Assembly (NCBI GenBank): GCA_002506015.1
Contig: DAWR01000210.1
Coordinates: forward strand, 246-10,390
Origin: Candidatus Methanogasteraceae archaeon UBA261
GTDB lineage: Archaea > Halobacteriota > Methanosarcinia > Methanosarcinales > Methanogasteraceae
Length of the DNA stretch: 10,145 nt
Direction: 5' to 3'
The notes below the pieces were generated by a model. It saw only the letters and a list, made by a program, of their open reading frames with translations, was not told the origin of the DNA and did no database searches. Positions within the stretch are counted from its first letter, which is position 1. The number at the start of each line of letters is the position of its first letter. Shown in pieces: positions 1 to 5,798 of the stretch. The position numbers were made by a program, and so were the translations under genes.

Positions 1-14
1 CAGACTGTGCAATC

Positions 15-32
15 TTGTGGTTCCGACCACAA
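15..32. repeat. Perfect 7-bp hairpin with 4-base loop at left edge
   Basis: TTGTGGT (15-21) and ACCACAA (26-32) are exact reverse complements around the loop TCCG. No T-run follows on the + strand, so it is not an obvious terminator. It might be the 3' end structure of a gene lying left of the window. Its right part CCACAAATTA (27-36) is also an exact inverted copy of TAATTTGTGG at 79-88, so it shares sequence with the larger palindrome that follows. Confidence 0.6.
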
Positions 33-52
33 ATTATTGAGCATGTACATTT

Positions 53-140
53 GCACCGTTAATCTGCATAATCCGCGGTAATTTGTGGCAAATAAAACTT
101 TTAGCCACAGATTAACACCGATTTCACCGATTTTGCCAAT
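53..140. repeat. Long imperfect inverted repeat made of 9-10-base CAC(A/C)GATT units
   Basis: The left arm (53-89) read as reverse complement aligns without gaps to the right arm starting at 104, with 21 matches in the first 29 positions. The best part is GCCACA/TGTGGC next to an A/T-rich loop (90-103). The right arm also reads as a near-tandem array: CACAGATTAA (106-115), CACCGATTT (116-124), CACCGATTTT (125-134). A 9-base exact inverted pair GTTAATCTG (58-66) and CAGATTAAC (108-116) lies inside it. I recall similar CACAGATTA-type palindromic phrases scattered between genes in many prokaryotic genomes, but I know no established function. Noncoding dispersed repeat is the likely call. An 85-codon open frame across it (85-342) is not convincing as a gene. 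Confidence 0.65.
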
Positions 141-276
141 TCAATTGTCGGTGTTTGCAGGGTTGGTAGCATGTTTTCCCGCGCAACAGCGCTCCTGCAT
201 CCGATGTGGCGGGGTGGTGGTCAGAGATTTCGCAGTCATCGCCCGGGTCGTACGGTTGCGGGGTTTCTGTGATATA

Positions 277-283
277 TTTATAT
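277..283 (+). promoter_or_regulatory. TATA box for the KaiC-like gene and probably the whole gene run
   Basis: TTTATAT at 277-283, inside the longer A/T tract 272-283, is close to the euryarchaeal TATA consensus and stands out from a G/C-rich surrounding. An archaeal start site about 25 bases downstream would fall near 303-306, giving a leader of about 40 bases before the ATG at 347. No clear TFB recognition element was identified upstream. No other strong TATA box lies between 141 and 346, and I see nothing else recognisable in 141-270. Confidence 0.55.
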
Positions 284-309
284 GGGATCGTATGAGAATA
301 ATATCATGG

Positions 310-327
310 GATGTGCGGTTGCACATC
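310..327 (+). promoter_or_regulatory. Leader hairpin upstream of the ribosome binding site
   Basis: GATGTGC (310-316) and GCACATC (321-327) are exact reverse complements around the loop GGTT. If transcription begins near 304, this stem sits at the start of the mRNA leader, 10 bases before the Shine-Dalgarno-like GGTGA and 19 bases before the start codon. It could stabilise the transcript or tune translation. That role is inferred only from its position. Confidence 0.4.
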
Positions 328-337
328 GCTGGGTTTG

Positions 338-342
338 GGTGA
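338..342 (+). promoter_or_regulatory. Ribosome binding site supporting the 347 start
   Basis: GGTGA at 338-342, four bases before ATG 347, matches part of the archaeal anti-Shine-Dalgarno complement GGAGGTGA. It supports ATG 347 as the start, which also places the KaiC fold at the expected distance from the N-terminus. Confidence 0.5.
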
Positions 343-346
343 CTGA

Positions 347-1066
347 ATGGAGCGTATATCGACAGGGATATCTGAACTGGACGCGAAACTGAGCGGAGGC
401 TACCCAAAAGGACGGGCGATACTGTTGACAGGCACACCCGGTGCCGGAAAGACCATATTCGGATTACACTTCATCCAGAGGTCCTTAACCGACGGCAGTA
501 AGTGCCTTCATATCGCAACAGAAGAATCGCCTGAAGATATCCTCGTGCAGGCTGAGATTCTCGGACTCAATCTGGTGCCGTATCTCGATTGTGAACAGCT
601 CAGAATCGAGCGCGTCTTTGAGGTCCGGACAGAAAGCTCAGAGATGTCAACACAGCTTGGTTTTGGGTTTGAGACAACCGAGATCAACCTGCTTGAGCAG
701 GTGAAACTGGTGCCGGATGACACTGATGTTGTGGTCATCGATAATATGGGGGTCTTTGCACTGAACACAGGCGTCAAGGAGTTTCGGGACATGCTCGACA
801 CGATAACCCGCCTACTCGCAAGCAAGGGCTGCACCACACTGATGATTATGGACGAGACTGCCCATAATCTGACCCATGGAATTGCAGAATACTCGACTTA
901 CGGTTCCATCAAACTGATGATGAAAGAGAACCCCTACACCGGAGTGCGGGAGCGGTATCTGGATATTCCGAAGATGCGCAGCACCGAACTCTCTCTTGAA
1001 TTGTCTGTCTTCGACATAACGTCGGAGGGTATCAAACTCCGCGAATCCAGGTCGAACAACGAATAG
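347..1066 (+). CDS. Single-domain KaiC/RadA-family ATPase
   Basis: This 239-residue protein is one RecA-fold KaiC domain. It opens with the family hallmark STGISELDAKLSGG at 5-18 and a Walker A GTPGAGKT at 29-36. A paired glutamate, E59-E60 in the ATEE motif, matches the catalytic pair of cyanobacterial KaiC. The Walker B strand is DVVVID with D132. There is no second KaiC domain and no transmembrane segment, so it should be a soluble cytoplasmic ATPase. Archaeal relatives include regulators of unknown target and ArlH, the nucleotide-binding partner of the archaellum motor. It lies 50 bases before a large sensor kinase and in the same gene run as a pilus motor, so a regulatory role toward signalling or pilus assembly is plausible. 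No KaiA or KaiB is visible. The family call is firm; the partner and role are open. Confidence 0.88.
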   Translation: MERISTGISELDAKLSGGYPKGRAILLTGTPGAGKTIFGLHFIQRSLTDGSKCLHIATEESPEDILVQAEILGLNLVPYLDCEQLRIERVFEVRTESSEMSTQLGFGFETTEINLLEQVKLVPDDTDVVVIDNMGVFALNTGVKEFRDMLDTITRLLASKGCTTLMIMDETAHNLTHGIAEYSTYGSIKLMMKENPYTGVRERYLDIPKMRSTELSLELSVFDITSEGIKLRESRSNNE

Positions 1067-1116
1067 ATGTGAACGGACGGTCAAGCGTGAAAAGGGGGGA
1101 AGGTGGCAAGAGTATA

Positions 1117-4100
1117 ATGAAAATCCAAGCCAAACTTGTTATAATTCTGATTGCATTCATCATGGTCACCGGGACGGTTACAACCCTTGTCAGCCAGACG
1201 ATCTCAAAGGAGATCGCACAGGAGCAGGTTTATGATCACCTGACCGCCACTGCGCAATCGAGGGCGAAGCATATTGAGATGGTTATCGCAGGGTACGGGC
1301 AGACCGTCGAAACGATGGCAGCAGGAAACGCGTTCAGCGATGCGGTGGACGAAAGCAAGGATCATGTCATGGGGTTGGAGCAGGCTGACCGTCAGATCCG
1401 AAACACGATACTGACTGATGTCAGAATTTCCCGGATCAGAATACTGGATAAAAACGGAACAGTGGTCGTTTCCAGCCATGACGATGTCGGACTTGACGCA
1501 AAAACAGAGGATGCTTTCCTGAACGGACGAGCCGGGACTTACGTGGGGGACATCCACATATCCGAATTCACGGGGGCTCCTGTTACATGTGTAGCATCAC
1601 CGATTCTGGTGAATGGTAAATTTTCAGGGGCTGCCATGGTAAATTTTGATGTGGGCGAGGAGATCTTTGAGATCACAACAGACAGAACCGGTATCGGGGA
1701 TACCGGGGAGATATATCTCGTGAACAGGGACTGCTACATGATAACGCCAGCAATGTTTGCGAACGGCACATTCCTGAAACAGAGGGTTGATGTGGGCTAT
1801 GTAAGTGCAGATGGCGCTGGCGCGGTTTTGACCCGGAATTATATGGGTACCGACGTTCTCAGATTTCACACATACATGCCTGAGATGGGATGGTATCTGA
1901 TTGCAGAGCTGAGCGAGGAAGAAGCGTTTGCGTCGGTTGCGAGATTGCGTAATACGATGTCGCTGGTAATCATTGTTCTTATGTTGATGGGGGTGGTGAT
2001 ATCTATCTTTGTAGCAGGGACGATAACAAAACCAATTTCAGACCTGCATCGCGGTCTCAGAGCGGTTAGGGGCGGCAACCTCGATTATGAGATCAATATC
2101 AAGACCGATGACGAGATCGAACTCTTTGCAGACGAGTTCAACCTGCTGAGCGCCGAACTGAGCGAGTCCCGTTCAAATTTTGAAGAAAAGGTAGCGGAGA
2201 GGACAAAAGAGCTCAGCGAGGCAATTGAGCGGTCCGAGACTGAGATTGTCGAGCGGATGGCGGCTGAGGAGCGTCTCGCAGTGAAGCGGGAGATGGAGGC
2301 GGCATACACCGATATCCTGACTGCGCTCGGAAAGTCCATAGACCTGAATGTGGTTTTGACAGAGGGCTTGAGCCTTCTTATGAAATACACCAGTGCGCCT
2401 GTGGGCGTAATCTACATGTACGACGCCAAAAACAAGCTGCTTGTACCCGCGGTCACCAGATGCACGGACGATGTGGTGTCGGTGCGGAAGTTCTCGCACG
2501 GCGAAGGCATCCCGGGGCAGACCGCTCTTGAGAAGAGGATGGTTGTTGTGACCGACATTCCGGAAGACACGATCTACGGGCTGGAAGCGGGTTTGTGTGA
2601 AGTTGCGCCCGAGACAATTGTCAGCACCCCGATGATATTTAATGAGATGCTGCTCGGGGTCATAGTCACAGGTCATGTCGGCGTGGTCACGCCTGATGTG
2701 CTCGGATTCATAAACCGTGTTGTCTATCAGCTTGCTGTGGCTGCGCACAACGCGCAGGCATACATACAGACACAGGAGATGGCATCTACGCTTAAGAACC
2801 AGCGCGATGAGCTTGAGATGACATCACATGAGCTTGCTGCAGCCAGTAAGACGAAGTCCGAGTTCCTTACAAACATGAGCCATGAACTACGAACCCCGCT
2901 AAACTCGATCATCGGTTTTTCAGAGATCCTGCATGATGAGACCTTCGGCGCTCTCAATGAGAAGCAGTCGAAATACACAACGAACGTCCTCACAAGCGGC
3001 AAGCACCTGCTGCAGCTTATTAATGACATACTCGATCTCTCGAAGGTCGAGGCAGGGAAGGTGGAACTGGAGTATGTTAATTTCAATGTTCAGACGGCGC
3101 TTGAGGCGGCAAAGACCTTGGTTCTCTCGATTGCCGCAAAGAAGAAGATCAGGATAGCTGTCACGGTCGAACCCGAACTCACCACGATCAACGGGGACGT
3201 GAGCAAGTTCAAGCAGATTCTATACAACCTTCTGAGCAACGCAATCAAGTTTACGCCGGACGGCGGGTCGATCGCGGTTGGCGGGCAGCGTAAAGGGGAA
3301 CTGGCGCAGATTTCGGTAACTGACACCGGAATCGGGATCTCGCCTGAGGCTGTCAAAAAACTGTTCCAGCCCTTTGTACAGGCAGACTCGTCCACGTCTC
3401 GGAAGTACGGTGGAACCGGTCTGGGTCTCTCTCTTGTCAAGCGGTTTGTGGAGCTGCACGGTGGCAAGGTATGGGTTGAGAGTGAACCTGACAGGGGTAG
3501 CACGTTCATGTTCACGATGCCTGTTTCTGGCAAGGCGGAAGCCGGAACGCATGAGACCTCTGCGACGCCGGAAACACCGGAAACACAGGGAGCAGCAAAA
3601 ACGCCAGTGAGACCGGAAGCACAGGGGATGTCGGAGATTTTGGATACGCCAGCAGTGTCTGCACCAGGGGGCGCAGTAGCTGCCTGGGGGCGCATAAAGG
3701 CTGGAGCAACCGAAGAGACGGGCGGGGTTGAAGAGGTCGAGATCCCGGAGATAACCGAGCCAGTCGGTGCGAGCGGGGATGAGCCGCTGCTACTGGTTGT
3801 CGAGGATGACCTGGATGCAAGCGAACTCTTGACGATAACGCTCACCGACGCAGGATACCGGGTGGTTCATGCGTACAATGGCAAAGATGCGCTGGCGATT
3901 GCGCAGAAGCTTGACCTGGCAGCAATCACGCTTGACATCATGCTGCCCGGGATGAACGGCTGGAGTGTGCTCAAGTACTTGAAGTACAATCCCGAAACCA
4001 GTACGATTCCGGTGATCGTGATCTCGATGTTGGATGAGAAGACGCTCGGTTTTTCGCTTGGCGCAATCGATTACCTTTCCAAACCGGTCGACAGGGACGC

Positions 4101-4533
4101 GCTCCTCGGCACACTGGGCACACTCAAAGGGGTGCTTGGAATTGAAGTTCCAAAGGTGCTTGTTGTGGATGATGAGCCCGATGCCGTTGAACTGATCGCA
4201 TCGATGATCGAGCCCGCCGGCTTTGACGTGTTGCGGGCATACGGCGGGCAGGAAGGACTGAACCTCGCGTTTGGTGAACATCCTGACGTACTGGTACTTG
4301 ACCTGATGATGCCTGTCGTCAGCGGATTTGAGGTACTGGCCAGACTCCGTGCCAATTCCGAGACAACGAACATCCCTGTAATCGTCTGCACAGCAAAAGA
4401 CATAACAGACGACGATGTGAAGCAGCTGAGCAACGGTGTGGTCTCAATCATGCAGAAGGGGATGTTTGCCGGGGATGAACTGGTGGAGAAGATCATGAAA
4501 ATAACAACAAAGAGGAGAGATAAAAGCAAATGA
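1117..4533 (+). CDS. Membrane hybrid histidine kinase, dCache-HAMP-GAF-HisKA-HATPase-REC-REC
   Basis: This is an 1138-residue sensor kinase. In order: a membrane segment at about 7-27; an extracytoplasmic dCache-type sensor at about 30-275, with the typical GDTGEIYLVN and MGWYLIAEL stretches; a second membrane segment at about 281-301; HAMP at 302-354; a coiled coil; GAF at about 409-547; a second coiled coil; HisKA with the SHELRTPL H-box and phospho-acceptor H589; and HATPase with N-box N708, DTGIG at 736-740 and GGTGLGL at 765-771. A Pro/Thr/Glu-rich linker (804-889) leads to two receivers. REC1 has E896/D897, acceptor D940, S970 and K989; REC2 has D1018/D1019, D1062, T1092 and K1114. All catalytic residues are present. 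The sensed ligand cannot be read. I chose ATG 1117 because it directly precedes the membrane helix and follows GGAAGGTGG; an in-frame GTG at 1069 would add 16 polar residues. The stop overlaps the next gene's start. Confidence 0.93.
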   Translation: MKIQAKLVIILIAFIMVTGTVTTLVSQTISKEIAQEQVYDHLTATAQSRAKHIEMVIAGYGQTVETMAAGNAFSDAVDESKDHVMGLEQADRQIRNTILTDVRISRIRILDKNGTVVVSSHDDVGLDAKTEDAFLNGRAGTYVGDIHISEFTGAPVTCVASPILVNGKFSGAAMVNFDVGEEIFEITTDRTGIGDTGEIYLVNRDCYMITPAMFANGTFLKQRVDVGYVSADGAGAVLTRNYMGTDVLRFHTYMPEMGWYLIAELSEEEAFASVARLRNTMSLVIIVLMLMGVVISIFVAGTITKPISDLHRGLRAVRGGNLDYEINIKTDDEIELFADEFNLLSAELSESRSNFEEKVAERTKELSEAIERSETEIVERMAAEERLAVKREMEAAYTDILTALGKSIDLNVVLTEGLSLLMKYTSAPVGVIYMYDAKNKLLVPAVTRCTDDVVSVRKFSHGEGIPGQTALEKRMVVVTDIPEDTIYGLEAGLCEVAPETIVSTPMIFNEMLLGVIVTGHVGVVTPDVLGFINRVVYQLAVAAHNAQAYIQTQEMASTLKNQRDELEMTSHELAAASKTKSEFLTNMSHELRTPLNSIIGFSEILHDETFGALNEKQSKYTTNVLTSGKHLLQLINDILDLSKVEAGKVELEYVNFNVQTALEAAKTLVLSIAAKKKIRIAVTVEPELTTINGDVSKFKQILYNLLSNAIKFTPDGGSIAVGGQRKGELAQISVTDTGIGISPEAVKKLFQPFVQADSSTSRKYGGTGLGLSLVKRFVELHGGKVWVESEPDRGSTFMFTMPVSGKAEAGTHETSATPETPETQGAAKTPVRPEAQGMSEILDTPAVSAPGGAVAAWGRIKAGATEETGGVEEVEIPEITEPVGASGDEPLLLVVEDDLDASELLTITLTDAGYRVVHAYNGKDALAIAQKLDLAAITLDIMLPGMNGWSVLKYLKYNPETSTIPVIVISMLDEKTLGFSLGAIDYLSKPVDRDALLGTLGTLKGVLGIEVPKVLVVDDEPDAVELIASMIEPAGFDVLRAYGGQEGLNLAFGEHPDVLVLDLMMPVVSGFEVLARLRANSETTNIPVIVCTAKDITDDDVKQLSNGVVSIMQKGMFAGDELVEKIMKITTKRRDKSK
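3568..3585 (+). repeat. Tandem 9-base repeat in the kinase linker
   Basis: CCGGAAACA occurs twice back to back (3568-3576, 3577-3585). A degenerate copy, CCGGAAGCA, lies at 3613-3621. The repeat codes for Pro-Glu-Thr units in the disordered-looking linker between the ATPase domain and the first receiver. Copy number could vary without shifting the frame. Confidence 0.6.
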
Positions 4534-4892
4534 CACAAATACTGGTTGTTGAGGACAACCCGATGAATATGGAACTCGCAGTTGATCTGCTAGAAGTGTA
4601 TGGATATGATGTAACGGGTGCGGAGGACGGGTTCAAAGCACTTGAACTCATCAAACAGATAGAATTTGACCTGATACTCCTTGATATGCAGCTTCCTGAG
4701 ATGGACGGATCTGAGATACTGGCGAAACTCAAGAACGACCCTGAGACTGCCGAGATGCTGGTTGTGGCGCTGACCGCACACGCGATGGCTGGAGATGCGG
4801 AGCGGTTCATCGAAGCCGGTTGTGCGGGATACATCTCAAAGCCTATTGATGTTCACGAGTTCAAGCAGGCAGTCGAGCGGTATCTGAAATGA
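4530..4892 (+). CDS. Stand-alone CheY/DivK-like response regulator
   Basis: The protein is 120 residues, a single receiver domain with nothing attached. The full catalytic set is present: acidic pair E8/D9, phospho-acceptor D52 in LLDMQLPEMDG, T82 and K104 followed by Pro. The EDNPMNMELA start and the ALTAHAM segment resemble the DivK type of receiver that acts as a phosphate carrier or protein-binding switch, not a transcription factor. Its ATG overlaps the kinase TGA by four bases (ATGA), and GAGGAGAG lies about ten bases upstream in the end of the kinase gene, so translation is probably coupled and the cognate kinase is almost certainly the preceding protein. The target is unknown. The pilus motor two genes on, the KaiC-like ATPase and the next regulator are all candidates. 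Confidence 0.93.
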   Translation: MTQILVVEDNPMNMELAVDLLEVYGYDVTGAEDGFKALELIKQIEFDLILLDMQLPEMDGSEILAKLKNDPETAEMLVVALTAHAMAGDAERFIEAGCAGYISKPIDVHEFKQAVERYLK

Positions 4893-4898
4893 TGCTGC

Positions 4899-4909
4899 GG
4901 AGGGGGTGA
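4899..4909 (+). promoter_or_regulatory. Strong Shine-Dalgarno deciding the 4920 start
   Basis: GGAGGGGGTGA (4899-4909) closely resembles the archaeal consensus GGAGGTGA and ends ten bases before ATG 4920. A second weaker GGTGG (4912-4916) is even closer. An ATG at 4910 is out of frame with the gene and meets a stop after five codons, so 4920 is the sensible start. Confidence 0.6.
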
Positions 4910-4919
4910 ATGGTGGATC

Positions 4920-5765
4920 ATGGCTGAAGAGACACGACCAAAGATACTGGCTGTGGATGACGAACCGATGAACGTGGAACTGCTGGATGTGTATCTATCG
5001 CTTGACTACGATGTCGTCTCCGCGTACAGCGGCGAGGAGGCTCTCGAAGCTGTGAAAGTTGAGAAGCCTGACATAGTACTGCTTGACATTATGATGCCGG
5101 GCATGGACGGCTACGATGTCAGCAAGCGGCTGAAGAGTGATCCCGCGACACAGTTCATACCGATCATCATGGTAACCGCGCTCTCTGATGTCAGTGACCG
5201 GGTAAAGGGGAGCGATTCCGGGGCAGACGAGTTTCTCACAAAACCTGTTGACAAATCAGAGCTCCTCTCGCGGGTGAAGTCGCTCCTGCGCACCAAGGAG
5301 ATGCATGACAACCTGCTCTCAGAACGCGACACGCTTGAGATGCAGAACCGCATAAGAAGCATCCTTACTGCGATGATTCCAGTGCTGCTCCAGCCGCTTC
5401 CCCCGGAGCAGAAGAATATTATGGTCTACCAGATGACTGAGATGGTTGAGAATACCATAAGCGAGATGTATCCACTCGGCGAGGGGATGACAGATCCTGC
5501 AAGCATCGGGGCGATCTGTGCAAGCGTGATGAATCAACTCGGCGGGAGCTTTTCAATCGAAGAATCCGCTGAAGGGACTGCTTGCTTTGTCAAAGGAACA
5601 GTCTGCCCGTGGGGTGCGAATGAAGCCCGCAGAAACCCGATTCTCTGCAACCTCACACGAGGCATATTCTCAAGGATCGTTGCGAGAGGTTCTGGTGCAT
5701 CAGAGGTCCTGGTGCTTGCGACGATCGGGAACCGGGACGAGGCGTGTATCTTTGAGATTAGGTAG
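4920..5765 (+). CDS. Response regulator with a C-terminal Cys-containing output domain (MetOD1/V4R-like)
   Basis: This is a 281-residue soluble protein. Residues 8-123 are a receiver with acidic pair D13/D14, acceptor D56 in LLDIMMPGMDG, T86 and K108-Pro. A helical stretch with coiled-coil character (about 120-165) links to a C-terminal domain at about 165-281. That part has no helix-turn-helix and no enzymatic motif I recognise. Its most distinctive feature is a run of cysteines: C222, C229 in the CPWG motif, C243 in NPILC, and C276 next to the C-terminus, plus C200. From memory this pattern resembles the small-molecule or metal-binding output domains found behind receivers and PAS domains in methanogens (MetOD1, related to V4R), but I could not run a profile search. 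Its place between the receiver gene and the pilus ATPase gene makes it a candidate effector that passes the kinase signal to the pilus machinery. Confidence 0.85.
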   Translation: MAEETRPKILAVDDEPMNVELLDVYLSLDYDVVSAYSGEEALEAVKVEKPDIVLLDIMMPGMDGYDVSKRLKSDPATQFIPIIMVTALSDVSDRVKGSDSGADEFLTKPVDKSELLSRVKSLLRTKEMHDNLLSERDTLEMQNRIRSILTAMIPVLLQPLPPEQKNIMVYQMTEMVENTISEMYPLGEGMTDPASIGAICASVMNQLGGSFSIEESAEGTACFVKGTVCPWGANEARRNPILCNLTRGIFSRIVARGSGASEVLVLATIGNRDEACIFEIR

Positions 5766-5771
5766 GTACAA

Positions 5772-5779
5772 TTTAATAA
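5772..5779 (+). promoter_or_regulatory. Possible internal TATA box ahead of the pilus motor genes
   Basis: The 33-base gap between the second regulator and the pilus ATPase gene is A/T-rich. TTTAATAA at about 5772-5779 is centred some 24 bases before ATG 5799, which would give a leaderless or nearly leaderless transcript. It would let the two motor genes be expressed apart from the signalling genes. The element is short and could be chance. Confidence 0.3.
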
Positions 5780-5798
5780 TAGAGAAGCCACATAATAT

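Noticed and set aside
53..140. CRISPR array from the CACCGATT units
   Set aside because: Units are 9-10 bases with no spacers and no cas genes nearby. They form a palindrome, not an array.
85..342. 85-codon + strand open frame before the KaiC-like gene
   Set aside because: It starts inside the palindromic repeat, has no ribosome binding site, contains many Cys and Arg with no domain pattern, and runs through the predicted promoter and leader hairpin.
347..1066. Circadian clock KaiC
   Set aside because: There is only one KaiC domain and no kaiA or kaiB in the window. Archaeal KaiC-like proteins have many other roles.
1069..1116. GTG 1069 as the start of the histidine kinase
   Set aside because: It would add a polar 16-residue tail before the first membrane helix and reads through the GGAAGGTGG binding site. 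ATG 1117 fits better.
2173..2748. 191-codon minus strand open frame opposite the HAMP/GAF region
   Set aside because: No domain pattern, and it is fully covered by the coding strand of the kinase. It is a shadow.
3090..3845. 251-codon minus strand open frame inside the kinase gene
   Set aside because: It is a low-complexity Ser/Pro/Ala-rich frame opposite a clearly coding sequence with intact kinase motifs. It is an antisense shadow.
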